Assembly: GCA_024644945.1 (NCBI GenBank)
Contig: JAHEGU010000005.1
Location: 1 to 64,000, forward strand
DNA length: 64,000 nt
DNA from: Gammaproteobacteria bacterium
GTDB taxonomy: Bacteria > Pseudomonadota > Gammaproteobacteria > Arenicellales > Poriferihabitantaceae
Reading direction: 5' to 3'
Shown: positions 18,878 to 27,544 of the stretch, in pieces
Position numbering within the stretch: position 1 is the stretch's first letter
Layout of the letters: each line of letters begins with the position of its first letter
Notes under the pieces: model-generated
Told to the model about the DNA's origin: nothing
What the model saw: the letters and a program-made list of their open reading frames with translations, nothing else
The model's database searches: none
Program-made: the position numbers and the translations under genes

Positions 18878-18904
18878 TTAGCACTCCCTCATAGCGAGTG
18901 CTAA
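18878..18904. promoter_or_regulatory. CIRCE operator (HrcA binding site) upstream of groESL
   Basis: The inverted repeat TTAGCACTC, 9 bases, GAGTGCTAA matches the CIRCE consensus exactly on both arms and in spacing. CIRCE is the operator of the heat-shock repressor HrcA in many bacteria. It lies at the expected transcription start of the minus-strand groESL promoter, where bound HrcA would block initiation or early elongation. hrcA itself is not in this window. The plus-strand ABC-F gene starts 100 bases away on the other side, so a shared effect is possible but unproven. Confidence 0.93.
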
Positions 18905-18931
18905 TGATAGTGACCGATTTCGAAAAATCAA
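18904..18931 (-). promoter_or_regulatory. Probable sigma-70 type promoter of groESL
   Basis: Read on the minus strand, TTGATT (18931-18926) and TATCAT (18909-18904) are 16 bases apart, matching a vegetative promoter at 4 of 6 and 5 of 6 positions. The -10 box touches the first base of the CIRCE arm, so transcription would begin inside the operator, the classic arrangement for HrcA control. No clear sigma-32 type sequence was seen in the leader, but that cannot be excluded by eye. Confidence 0.55.
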
Positions 18932-19003
18932 TGCCAAAAATGGACTTTTTTGCCAATATCTTGCTATTCCAACCCTGCAGACACCGATCAGACCATTTAC
19001 CAC

Positions 19004-20917
19004 ATGATATTTCTTAGAAATGTGTCCCTAAGAAGGGGGTCAAGGCTGCTTTTTGAAGAAGTAAGTCTTCGGATTCATCAATCGGAGCGAGTCGGAGTGG
19101 TCGGAGACAATGGCTGCGGGAAATCGAGTCTTTTTGCCATGATCGGGGGTGAACTGGGGGCCGATCAAGGCGATTTTCGAGTTAATAGCCAGACCGTATT
19201 GTCACAAGTGCGCCAGGAGACGCCAGCCAGCGATCAAGCCGCGATTGACTATGTACTCGACGGAGATCAAGGACTTCGTGAAATACAGCGCGAATTAGCA
19301 CATATAGACCATGACTCCGACGGCGAACGAGCAGCACTGTGTTACGCGAAGATGGAACAGATCGACGGTTACAGTGCGACCTCAAGGGCCTCACGGCTGA
19401 TGCATGGACTGGGTTTTAGCAATGAATCACTAAACGCCCCAACCCGCTCGTTTTCAGGGGGGTGGCGGGTCCGGCTGAATCTGGCCAGGGCATTAATGTG
19501 CCCCTCCGATCTTTTGTTGCTTGACGAACCCACTAACCATTTAGATCTGGACGCGGTGGTGTGGTTGGAAGACTGGTTGTCGAACTACCGTGGCACCATG
19601 TTACTTATTTCTCACGATCGGGATTTTCTTGACGGGATTTGCACTCGCATCCTGCATATTGAGGACTGCCAGATCTCCTCATATAAGGGCAATTATTCGG
19701 CGTTTGAGAAAAACCGCGCGGAGAGAATAGCTTCGGATCAGGCAGCCCATCTGAAACAACAGCGCGCAATTGAACATATGCGGGATTATGTTCGCCGCTT
19801 TCGGGCCAAAGCCACTAAAGCGCGACAGGCCCAGAGCCGCCTCAAAGCGCTTGAACGCATGCAGGTCATCGCTCCTGCACATATTCACTCACCCTTCCGA
19901 TTCGATTTTTTAAACCCGTTCCCAGCCTCAGACCCCTTGTTGAAGCTGGAGCAAGTCAATTGTGGCTACGGCAGTGAGCCCTTGCTACGCGACATCAGTT
20001 TCAGCATTGGCTCCAGTGAGCGGATCGCTCTGGTGGGCCATAACGGTGCCGGTAAATCAACGCTAATTAAACTTCTCGCTGGTGAGCTTGGCCCGTCTGC
20101 AGGCGAAATTACCAGCGCTAAAGGCTTGAACATCGGCTATTTCGCCCAGCATCAGCTGGAGCAGCTCGATACTTCGGCAACACCTATGCAGCAGTTTCAG
20201 CGCGAATTCCCGGATATTAAATCACAAGATCTACGGAATTATCTTGGCGGATTCGGTTTTCGCGGACAACGCGTGGAAGAGAAAATAGGCCCTTTCTCCG
20301 GAGGAGAAAAAGCCAGGTTGGCTCTCGCAATCCTAATTCACCGCCGGCCGAATTTACTTTTGATGGATGAGCCCACGAACCATTTGGACCTGGAAATGCG
20401 CCACGCACTGACCATCGCATTTCAGAATTATCAGGGGGCTATTTTACTGGTGTCTCACGACCGGCATCTCATTCGTACCGTTACCGACCAGCTTTGGCTG
20501 GTGCATCGCGGATCGGTTAAATCCTTTCAGGACGACATCGATGGATATATGCGGTGGACTAAAGAAGATAAGGCTATACCTGCAAGTATCGCCCAGTCTG
20601 CTTATCCCGACGGATCCAACCCCCCATCGCTTACTAAGAAAGCCCGCCGACAACAGTCCGCAAGACTCAGGGAGCAGGTCAAGCCCCTCACCCAGGCACT
20701 ACGGAAGTTAGAACTGGAAATGGAGCGAATTGCAGAATCTGTCAAAGAACTTGATAAAGTACTGTCTGAACCCGAGACCTATGAATCAGAGAGCACCGCC
20801 AGTCTCGCGGCACTGATGCGGGAAAAATCGAACCTTGAGAAAAACATGGAGGCAAAGGAACTAAAGTGGCTTGAAGCATCGGAACAGCTCGAAAAGGTGA
20901 ATGCGGAACTCGCTTAA
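19004..20917 (+). CDS. ABC-F family ATPase (YheS/Uup-like)
   Basis: Soluble protein with two ABC ATPase domains and no membrane part; ABC-F proteins act on the ribosome. Domain 1 has Walker A GDNGCGKSS and Walker B LLLLDEPTNHLDLD; domain 2 has Walker A GHNGAGKST, signature FSGGEKARLALA and LLLMDEPTNHLDLE. Between them lies the charged linker (MRDYVRRFRAKATKARQAQSR), and a C-terminal coiled coil (about 560-637) follows. The layout fits the YheS branch. The ATG at 19004 (MIFLRNVSLRRG) is chosen because a frame extension to a TTG at 18950 adds residues foreign to the family. No good Shine-Dalgarno is seen. Confidence 0.93.
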   Translation: MIFLRNVSLRRGSRLLFEEVSLRIHQSERVGVVGDNGCGKSSLFAMIGGELGADQGDFRVNSQTVLSQVRQETPASDQAAIDYVLDGDQGLREIQRELAHIDHDSDGERAALCYAKMEQIDGYSATSRASRLMHGLGFSNESLNAPTRSFSGGWRVRLNLARALMCPSDLLLLDEPTNHLDLDAVVWLEDWLSNYRGTMLLISHDRDFLDGICTRILHIEDCQISSYKGNYSAFEKNRAERIASDQAAHLKQQRAIEHMRDYVRRFRAKATKARQAQSRLKALERMQVIAPAHIHSPFRFDFLNPFPASDPLLKLEQVNCGYGSEPLLRDISFSIGSSERIALVGHNGAGKSTLIKLLAGELGPSAGEITSAKGLNIGYFAQHQLEQLDTSATPMQQFQREFPDIKSQDLRNYLGGFGFRGQRVEEKIGPFSGGEKARLALAILIHRRPNLLLMDEPTNHLDLEMRHALTIAFQNYQGAILLVSHDRHLIRTVTDQLWLVHRGSVKSFQDDIDGYMRWTKEDKAIPASIAQSAYPDGSNPPSLTKKARRQQSARLREQVKPLTQALRKLELEMERIAESVKELDKVLSEPETYESESTASLAALMREKSNLEKNMEAKELKWLEASEQLEKVNAELA

Positions 20918-20954
20918 GAGCAAGCCACATCGCACCCAAGCAATCTGGCTTTAT

Positions 20955-21410
20955 TCACCGGTCTGCATCACTATACTCCCCTTCAATTACTCGCCCCTCG
21001 ATGTGGACATTTCGGTGTGTATAACTTGTATCGGTCGCTACCGATTGGACATCTCCACGCCACACACCTGCCGCCAGCATTCGGCGAATTATCCATCGAC
21101 GCAGGGGCGGTGTCAGACAGGCAAAACCAATAGCATCGGTAACAAATCCAGGCGTCAGCAACAGTGCTCCTGCAACCAGTAGAAATAATCCCTCGAGAAT
21201 CTCAACCGCCGGGATTTCGCCTTTCGCCAATTGGCCCTGAACCCTGGCAAAGGTCGAGAACCCTTGTGCGCGCACCAATATAGCGCCGAGCATTGCGGTC
21301 AAAACAATCAAAGCGATGGTTAGTCCAACCCCGATTACACTTCCTATTGTGATCAGAAAATAGATCTCGACGATAGGGATAATCAGAAAAGCGAAAAATA
21401 GAAATTTCAT
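20955..21410 (-). CDS. fxsA: FxsA family cytoplasmic membrane protein
   Basis: Small inner-membrane protein of 151 residues. The N-terminal half is very hydrophobic: LFFAFLIIPIVEIYFLITIG, then GLTIALIVLTAMLGAILVRAQG, and ILEGLFLLVAGALLLTPGFVTDAIG, followed by TPPLRRWI and a soluble tail. This is the FxsA pattern; in E. coli overproduction of FxsA relieves exclusion of phage T7 by the F plasmid, but the normal role is not known. It is convergent with the ABC-F gene and stands close to the groESL locus, a neighbourhood also found in E. coli. Confidence 0.92.
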   Translation of the reverse strand: MKFLFFAFLIIPIVEIYFLITIGSVIGVGLTIALIVLTAMLGAILVRAQGFSTFARVQGQLAKGEIPAVEILEGLFLLVAGALLLTPGFVTDAIGFACLTPPLRRWIIRRMLAAGVWRGDVQSVATDTSYTHRNVHIEGRVIEGEYSDADR

Positions 21411-21637
21411 ATCTCTGGGAAATCAATCTCGGCTACTATTAAAGCAATAGTCCGCGCCATATTACTGCAGAAAATGGGGACAATCCGCGACTTTTCCAGC
21501 TATCCCCTTCTGGTAGCAGCCAATTAGCAAAATGCAGACTATAATATTACACAGCAATTTGGAGCAGGCTGAACTTCGTCGATCAGCCCAAGTCTGAAAG
21601 CACGAGACGTCCAACCCTTTAATAATTCCTTTCAAGC

Positions 21638-24052
21638 ATGCTCAGAACCGGCAAAATCCTATTCGGCGCAATGCTATGCGGGCTGCTGCCCCTCTCCGTC
21701 GTCAGTCAGGCTGTTTCGGATGAAACCGAACTATTACCTGAAAACCAAGCATTTTCCTTCCACGCTGAATTATTGCCAGACGATCAGCTTGAAGTGAGCT
21801 GGACCATTGCAGAAGGCTATTATATGTACCGCGACAAGATTGGGTACAACTTGTCTGGTGACAATGAACTCGCCGTTCCACTGAGCTTGCCCGCCGGAAA
21901 GCAAAAACAAGACGAACTATTTGGAGAAGTCGAGGTATATACCGGAACTTTTACCATGCTGCTACCGTTGAAGCACAACGGATCATTCACATTAGAGGCC
22001 AACGGTCAGGGTTGTAACGAACCTGTGGGCGTTTGCTATCCGCCGATCACACATGAAATTTATTTCGACTCTACCGCTGGTGGCAGTATTACCGGGACAC
22101 CACAACAACGCCCATCAGCGGATGGAATAATTGATCTCGAGGTGATTAAGGATTCTAACGGACTACTCGCTGGACTTAACGCAGAGACAGATGAGACCAG
22201 CCCGACCATGCAATCATCGTCAAGCCGCATACCTGAACCGACCCCAAAGCAGAATTCCGCGAGCGCCAGTGGGCAGCCTTCTACGGAAGAAGTGGATTCC
22301 ATACAGCAACTCCGAGAGCTGTTGTCGAGTGGTTTTGATCAGCCGGATTATCTAGAGGTTGATGAGGCGTTTAAATTGTCGGTCGATCAACTGAATGACA
22401 AGACATTGCAGGCTAGTTTTGCGATTGCGGACGGGTACTATCTGTATCGGGATAAAATGAAATTCACAGGATCGGAGAAGGCCCGAATAGTCCATACCGT
22501 ACTTCCAGACGGAGAAATTAAAGAGGACGAATACTTTGGGCGTACCCATGTCCTGCGGCAATCGTTTGAGTTCCCATTAAGCTTTGAGCGTGCTGATTCA
22601 GGTGCGGGCCTGCTAACGCTGAAAGCGAGTTACCAAGGTTGCGCTGATCAGGGAATATGTTATCCACCAGTCACTAAATCATTCACTTTTAGCCTGCCTG
22701 CCTTAATACAGGAGGCTGTGGCCCAGACGCCTGTGGCACAGATACCGACAGCACAAAAGACAATTAAGCAAGCCAGTACTGGTTCGATGTTGAGTCTGCT
22801 GCTGGGGGCTTTCGCAGCCGGCCTTCTGCTGACCTTCACCCCATGCGTACTTCCTATGATTCCGATCCTGTCCGGGGTCATTGCCGGACAAGGGGACAGA
22901 CTGACCCGCTCGAGAGGGGGTATTCTGGCGCTCGTATACGTATTGGGTACTGCGGCGACCTATGCAGCGATGGGGGCCGTGGCCGGCGCCACCGGTGAGC
23001 AGCTTCAGGCCTACTTTCAAAACGCCTGGGCAATTGGAATTCTTGCCTTAATATTTGTGCTGATGGCAATTGCGATGTTTGGAGTAATTGAACTGCAGAT
23101 GCCCACATCAATTCAGTCGAGGCTTCAAAGCAGTACCAGCAAAATGTCTGGGTCGATCCCGCTGGTATTTATTCTCGGGCTGGTTTCCGCATTAATCATA
23201 GGCGCGTGCGTATCCCCGGTACTTATCTCATTTCTAGGCCTTGCGGTTTCCAGGGCGGACCCGGTTCTGGGAGCACAAATGATGTTTGTGATGTCTCTTG
23301 GAATGGGTCTGCCGCTCATAGCGCTCGGTTTTGGAGCGGGGTACCTTCTCCCCCGCGCGGGAGCCTGGATGGATAAAGTCAAATATTTCTTTGGCATTAT
23401 GCTGATTGGGGTCGCGATTTATTTGCTGGGCGTATTGCCCGAGGTACCAGTACTTTTGCTATGGGGTGTATTTTTTATCATCGTAAGCACTTATCTTGGC
23501 GCGACACAGTCCCTGCCTGAAGGCAGCAGCGGCTGGGATCGATTCGGTAAAGGGTTCGGGACGGTATTGCTCGTGTGGGGAGTAATCGCATTACTGGGGG
23601 GCTTCTATGGGGAACGTGATGTGTTCAAACCTTTACCGACTAGTCTGTTTCAAATAGGTAATGTGTCCGGAGTCGGGCAATCAGATGAAGTGCATCTGTT
23701 TACGCAGATATCTGACCTGTCGGAGCTGGAACAGCATTTTGCTCAAGCCGCCGCCAAAGACAAGAGAGTTATGATCGATTTCTATGCCGATTGGTGTGTT
23801 GACTGCATTAAGATGGAAAAATCCACTTTTCAGGATCCATCCGTCGCATCGATTTTGAACGATCGCTATATTGCACTGCAGGTGGACGTAACGGATCCGA
23901 ACAATGAGGACACAAAGGCGATAAAGAAGCGATTTGGGGTATTTGGCCCGCCAGCGGTGTTGTTTTTTGATCCTCTGGGGCAACCCCTGGATCACAAGAA
24001 TTTCTATGGCTACCAAAACCCGGAACAGTTTTTAGCCCTGATTAACAACTGA
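21638..24052 (+). CDS. dsbD: Thiol:disulfide interchange protein DsbD with duplicated N-terminal domain
   Basis: Passes electrons from cytoplasmic thioredoxin to periplasmic thiol-redox proteins. Order of parts: signal segment (1-25); first DsbD-N domain (about 30-148) with Cys126 and Cys133; Ser/Pro/Thr-rich linker; second DsbD-N domain (about 235-355) with Cys335 and Cys341; membrane domain (about 384-655) with the redox cysteines Cys403 in TPCVLPM and Cys524 in GACVSP; and a C-terminal thioredoxin domain with CVDC at 720-723. At 804 residues it is longer than the usual 550-600 because the N-domain is doubled. The stop overlaps the next thioredoxin gene by one base. Confidence 0.94.
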   Translation: MLRTGKILFGAMLCGLLPLSVVSQAVSDETELLPENQAFSFHAELLPDDQLEVSWTIAEGYYMYRDKIGYNLSGDNELAVPLSLPAGKQKQDELFGEVEVYTGTFTMLLPLKHNGSFTLEANGQGCNEPVGVCYPPITHEIYFDSTAGGSITGTPQQRPSADGIIDLEVIKDSNGLLAGLNAETDETSPTMQSSSSRIPEPTPKQNSASASGQPSTEEVDSIQQLRELLSSGFDQPDYLEVDEAFKLSVDQLNDKTLQASFAIADGYYLYRDKMKFTGSEKARIVHTVLPDGEIKEDEYFGRTHVLRQSFEFPLSFERADSGAGLLTLKASYQGCADQGICYPPVTKSFTFSLPALIQEAVAQTPVAQIPTAQKTIKQASTGSMLSLLLGAFAAGLLLTFTPCVLPMIPILSGVIAGQGDRLTRSRGGILALVYVLGTAATYAAMGAVAGATGEQLQAYFQNAWAIGILALIFVLMAIAMFGVIELQMPTSIQSRLQSSTSKMSGSIPLVFILGLVSALIIGACVSPVLISFLGLAVSRADPVLGAQMMFVMSLGMGLPLIALGFGAGYLLPRAGAWMDKVKYFFGIMLIGVAIYLLGVLPEVPVLLLWGVFFIIVSTYLGATQSLPEGSSGWDRFGKGFGTVLLVWGVIALLGGFYGERDVFKPLPTSLFQIGNVSGVGQSDEVHLFTQISDLSELEQHFAQAAAKDKRVMIDFYADWCVDCIKMEKSTFQDPSVASILNDRYIALQVDVTDPNNEDTKAIKKRFGVFGPPAVLFFDPLGQPLDHKNFYGYQNPEQFLALINN

Positions 24053-24603
24053 TGCACCGCGCCGTAAAGCTAATAGTGCCCGGCGCATTGGCACTCTTTC
24101 TTGGTGGTTATCTAGGGCTGCAAAAAAACCTTCTAAATTTGAATACGCCCCCGGCTTTAATCAGTGAAATCTCACTTCCAGATGTAATGGACGAGGTGCA
24201 AAACGGTGACCAGTGGCTGGGCAAGGTGGTGGTAGTTAATCACTGGGCTTCCTGGTGTCCACCCTGTATTAAGGAAATGCCACTGCTGATCGATATTCAG
24301 GAACGATACCAGCAACAGGGTCTGCAGGTCGTCGGGATCGCCCATGACAAAGTCGAGGCCGCGCGAATTTTCGGAGACCAGATCGGAATTAATTACCCGT
24401 CATTGATCCTGACTACTGGGGGCAGTGAGTTAATGATCAGTCAGGGAAACGAGCAAGGCGCCGCTCTGCCATTCACTGCATTTTTTAATCGAGAAGGGAA
24501 ACTCGTCAGCACTAAGCTGGGCATCCTCGAGAACGATGAATTATTGGAGATAATTGAGCCACTTCTTGCCGCACAGTTCACGCCACCCGGTGATTCACAG
24601 TAA
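24052..24603 (+). CDS. TlpA/ResA-like membrane-anchored thioredoxin
   Basis: 183-residue periplasmic thiol-disulfide oxidoreductase with an N-terminal signal anchor (IVPGALALFLGGYLGL, residues 8-23). The thioredoxin active site is WCPPC with Cys69 and Cys72 in VNHWASWCPPCIKEMP, as in TlpA, ResA and CcmG proteins that reduce apocytochrome or other periplasmic thiols. The ATG overlaps the dsbD stop by one base (TGATG), so it is very likely a redox partner of that DsbD. No cytochrome maturation genes are in view, so the client protein remains open. Confidence 0.9.
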   Translation: MHRAVKLIVPGALALFLGGYLGLQKNLLNLNTPPALISEISLPDVMDEVQNGDQWLGKVVVVNHWASWCPPCIKEMPLLIDIQERYQQQGLQVVGIAHDKVEAARIFGDQIGINYPSLILTTGGSELMISQGNEQGAALPFTAFFNREGKLVSTKLGILENDELLEIIEPLLAAQFTPPGDSQ

Positions 24604-24676
24604 TCGGTTTTTTGCCCATTGGACAGATGAGAAATGATACCCTTCTGGACTGAAATTTTTGTTTTCGGAGTGAGAC

Positions 24677-25531
24677 GTGCGCTGGCAAAAAGGTAGGAGA
24701 AGTCAGAATATCGAGGATCGGAGAGGACGGAGTGGTGGCCGCAGGACAATAGCCGGTGGCGGTATTGGACTGGTAGCGATCGTCGTAGTCGCGCTTCTAT
24801 TTGGTGTCGATCCGGGGGCCTTGTTGCAAGTTGGCGGGGAGCTTACCGGCGGACCTGCGCAGCAGGCTAACGCGCCCACATCCCAGGCTCAGGACAAGCA
24901 AAAAGAATTTGTCAGTGTGGTCTTAGCGGACACTGAAGACACCTGGAGACCAGTTTTCAAGCAGCTTGGTCGGGAATACCGGGAACCGAAACTGGTCCTA
25001 TTCAGCGGGTCTACCGATTCAGCTTGTGGTTATGCGAGCGCGGCGATGGGTCCATTTTATTGTCCTGGAGACCAGAAACTTTATATCGATCTTAATTTTT
25101 ACTCCGAGCTGCAAAACAAATTTGGCGCACCAGGTGATTTTGCGCAGGCTTATGTGGTTGCGCATGAAGTCGGCCACCATGTTCAAACCCTTTTAGGTAT
25201 TTCTGATCAGGTGCAAAGAGCCAAAAGCGGGGTCAGTGAGACTCAGGCCAACGATATTCAGGTCAGGATGGAGTTGCAGGCGGATTGCCTGTCAGGAGTC
25301 TGGGCCAACCACGCCCATCGTTCAAGACAGTTACTTGAACGGGGGGACATCGAAGAGGGTTTGCGTGCAGCTGCCGCAATTGGCGACGACACTTTACAAC
25401 GAAAGTCTCGTGGATATGTGGTTCCCGAAAGTTTTACCCATGGATCGGCCAAACAACGCCAGACATGGTTCTTTCGCGGCCTCGAGAGCGGCGATATCAA
25501 CCAGTGCGACACCTTTTCAGGGCCGATTTAG
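24677..25531 (+). CDS. Neutral zinc metallopeptidase-like membrane protein (YpfJ family)
   Basis: 284-residue protein starting at a GTG preceded by GGAG at good spacing. A basic, Arg/Gly-rich N-terminus (about 1-27) leads into one membrane segment (28-44), then a Gln/Ala-rich linker and a periplasmic domain with the zinc-protease motif VAHEVGHHVQ (His163, Glu164, His167). The downstream block LQADCLSGVWANH supplies the likely third ligand. These features match the YpfJ/KPN_02809 family. Catalytic activity has been inferred from the motif; a physiological substrate is unknown. It overlaps moaE tail to tail by 4 bases. Confidence 0.9.
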   Translation: MRWQKGRRSQNIEDRRGRSGGRRTIAGGGIGLVAIVVVALLFGVDPGALLQVGGELTGGPAQQANAPTSQAQDKQKEFVSVVLADTEDTWRPVFKQLGREYREPKLVLFSGSTDSACGYASAAMGPFYCPGDQKLYIDLNFYSELQNKFGAPGDFAQAYVVAHEVGHHVQTLLGISDQVQRAKSGVSETQANDIQVRMELQADCLSGVWANHAHRSRQLLERGDIEEGLRAAAAIGDDTLQRKSRGYVVPESFTHGSAKQRQTWFFRGLESGDINQCDTFSGPI

Positions 25532-25968
25532 GCCGGCGTATTTTTCCCGACCCAACGTTCACCACTCACCAACTTCTCCTTTTTCCAGAACGTCGCTTTG
25601 GACTTAAGTATTTCCATCATTTCACGACAGGCATTGAATGCTTCGGATCGGTGAGCCGACCAGGCAGCGACCAGCACAATCGGATCATTGGGATGTATTT
25701 CCCCTACTCTGTGAAGAATCAGAATATCTATCAGACCGTGAGACACCATTGCATTGTGCGCTAACTCTTGTAGCTGGCCGACAGTCATCTCGGGATAGTG
25801 TTCCAGCACCATTGAGCGAACCTCATCGCCTTCATTAAAGTCACGCATGGTACCGACAAACACCGCACATGCCCCATAACTCCCTGGTGATAACTTATTG
25901 GCGGCAGCTTGAAAGTCCGCCACCTCCTGCCAGGGATCATAAGCCGAAGGTCGAATCTCAATCTTCAT
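25528..25968 (-). CDS. moaE: Molybdopterin synthase catalytic subunit MoaE
   Basis: Large subunit of molybdopterin synthase, which puts the dithiolene sulfurs into precursor Z (cyclic pyranopterin monophosphate) using thiocarboxylated MoaD. Typical blocks: GACAVFVGTMRDFNEGD, LEHYPEMT, ILHRVGEI and VAAWSAHRSEAFNACREMMEILKSKATFWKKE, including the active-site lysines. The length of 146 residues is normal. The gene follows moaD with a 7-base gap. moaA and moaC are not nearby. Confidence 0.96.
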   Translation of the reverse strand: MKIEIRPSAYDPWQEVADFQAAANKLSPGSYGACAVFVGTMRDFNEGDEVRSMVLEHYPEMTVGQLQELAHNAMVSHGLIDILILHRVGEIHPNDPIVLVAAWSAHRSEAFNACREMMEILKSKATFWKKEKLVSGERWVGKNTPA

Positions 25969-25975
25969 TGATCTC

Positions 25976-26206
25976 TTAACCTCCCGTCACAGGAGGGAAA
26001 AAGGCCACCTCGTCGCCATCTTCCACCGACTCTTCCCAATCGACATACTTGAGATTGCGCGAACAAAGCAAGTTTTCCGGCGGTGAATAGTCGGTCACCA
26101 GTTGCCACACGCCTGAAATTGAGAGTGGACCGCTTGATTCGACTATCTGTCCGTCAGTACCCATCTGTTCCCGCAGACTGGCAAAAAACTTTACCTTGAT
26201 TTGCAT
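25976..26206 (-). CDS. moaD: Molybdopterin synthase sulfur-carrier subunit MoaD
   Basis: 76-residue ubiquitin-like protein that carries sulfur as a C-terminal thiocarboxylate. The sequence begins MQIKVKFFASLREQMG and ends FFPPVTGG; the exposed Gly-Gly tail is required for activation by MoeB. It precedes moaE on the same transcript. Confidence 0.95.
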   Translation of the reverse strand: MQIKVKFFASLREQMGTDGQIVESSGPLSISGVWQLVTDYSPPENLLCSRNLKYVDWEESVEDGDEVAFFPPVTGG

Positions 26207-26320
26207 GATTAATTGATAAATCGACCTATCGTGACCACTTATATAATAAAGTTCTATCTTAGAATTCCAATACTTTCTAGATAATAGCGCAATTACATTT
26301 CAAACCCCACGCTGATCCCT

Positions 26321-26848
26321 ATGACGAGCCCCACTGAAAGAGAACTGATTCCGGTCAATATTGCAGTACTGACAGCTTCTGATACACGTTCCGAAGCAGA
26401 AGACAAATCTGGCGCCGCACTGGTTGATCGAATCAATACTGCTGGCCATACATTAGCCGACAAACGAATTACCAAAGACGACGTTTACCAAATCAGGGCG
26501 GTAGTGTCAGAGTGGATTGCAGATTCAAATATTCAGGTTGTTATCACGACCGGAGGCACGGGGGTCAGCGGAAGAGACGGGTCGCCGGAAGCAGTGGCTC
26601 CTCTCCTCGACAAGAAGCTGGACGGATTTGGAGAAATGTTCAGGGTGCTTTCCTACGATGACATTGGTACTTCCACTCTGCAATCCAGAACTATGGCTGG
26701 AGTTGCCAATGGTACTTATGTTTTTGTTCTACCCGGTTCCACCGGAGCCTGCAAGCTGGCATGGGAAAAATTAATCAGCCACCAGCTGGATTACCGCACC
26801 AGACCTTGTAACCTGGTAGAAATGATGCCGCGTTTAATGGAAAAGTAA
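26321..26848 (+). CDS. moaB: Molybdenum cofactor biosynthesis protein MoaB
   Basis: 175-residue MoaB/Mog-family protein that adenylates or binds molybdopterin before molybdenum insertion. The family motifs are NIAVLTASDTR, TTGGTGVSGRDGSPEAV, and LPGSTGACKLAWEKLI, forming the MPT-binding fold. It is divergent from moaD-moaE, 114 bases away, and the intergenic stretch is AT-rich. No molybdenum-cofactor riboswitch could be recognised there. Which of the MoaB or Mog roles it plays cannot be settled from sequence alone. Confidence 0.94.
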   Translation: MTSPTERELIPVNIAVLTASDTRSEAEDKSGAALVDRINTAGHTLADKRITKDDVYQIRAVVSEWIADSNIQVVITTGGTGVSGRDGSPEAVAPLLDKKLDGFGEMFRVLSYDDIGTSTLQSRTMAGVANGTYVFVLPGSTGACKLAWEKLISHQLDYRTRPCNLVEMMPRLMEK

Positions 26849-26894
26849 TCGACGACTCAATTGAATCGTCTGGGGGCTAGATTATCTGGGGGAG

Positions 26895-27443
26895 CTAGCC
26901 GCAATCATCTATAGCAGAAAAATCTAGCACCCGGTGGGGATAGCCTTTACGCTCAAGAAAATTGAGCAGCGCAGTTCGTTCAATTGTTGTGGTACGAGTA
27001 TTCACCAATGGATGGACGTGCAATGCCGGATCATCCATTAATGCTTCATCGACGAAAAATCCTACCCGCCGATGCACGTCATTAAGAATCGAGAACGCGC
27101 TTACTGCGCCCGGTGTGACTCCCAAGTGATGCATTAACCGCTCGGGGCTGGCAAAAGAAAAACGATTAGCACCAATAAGTTTAGCGACTGCTTTCAAATC
27201 GACCTTGCGGTCCTCGTGCAGGATCAGCAGCCACATCTGACCTTTCTTGTTGCGAACAAAGAGGTTCTTAGTGTGACCATAGCCGCAAGGCGCACGAATG
27301 GCTTTAGCGTCTTCTACAGTCCACATCGGGGCATGTTCAACTGTATTATGATCAATACGTTCCTGATCCAGCATCTGCAGTAGTTGGTCTGAAGTCATTG
27401 GCTCGCTGCCGTCCACCAAACGGCGCTCGATTACTTGTTCCAT
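26895..27443 (-). CDS. YbaK/ProX-type aminoacyl-tRNA deacylase (prolyl-tRNA editing family)
   Basis: 182-residue member of the YbaK superfamily that hydrolyses mischarged tRNA in trans. Visible blocks: [46 protein letters not shown] (with the conserved lysine of the fold), and [16 protein letters not shown]. The GVTPGAVS block and length suit the ProXp-ala/PrdX branch, which clears Ala-tRNA-Pro, but the exact tRNA specificity is an inference. It diverges from parC; its start and the parC start are 101 bases apart. Confidence 0.87.
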   Translation of the reverse strand: MEQVIERRLVDGSEPMTSDQLLQMLDQERIDHNTVEHAPMWTVEDAKAIRAPCGYGHTKNLFVRNKKGQMWLLILHEDRKVDLKAVAKLIGANRFSFASPERLMHHLGVTPGAVSAFSILNDVHRRVGFFVDEALMDDPALHVHPLVNTRTTTIERTALLNFLERKGYPHRVLDFSAIDDCG

Positions 27444-27544
27444 ATTACTTTCCGCGAAATCAATTTCAAATAAAACCGAACCTGTCTGAACGGTTCACAG
27501 GGCTCTCGTTTATAATCGTCGATTTTACGGTTGCCGCGCTAATA

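Noticed and set aside
18950-19003. TTG start for the ABC-F gene 54 bases upstream of the chosen ATG
   Set aside because: The extra residues are unlike the family, whose members begin close to MIFLRNVSLRRG.
26207-26320. Molybdenum-cofactor riboswitch between moaD and moaB
   Set aside because: The gap is only 114 bases and AT-rich; I could not see the paired helices of that riboswitch.
26850-26890. Possible bidirectional terminator between moaB and the tRNA deacylase
   Set aside because: Stems are only 5-6 bases with interruptions and no T-run; too weak to call.
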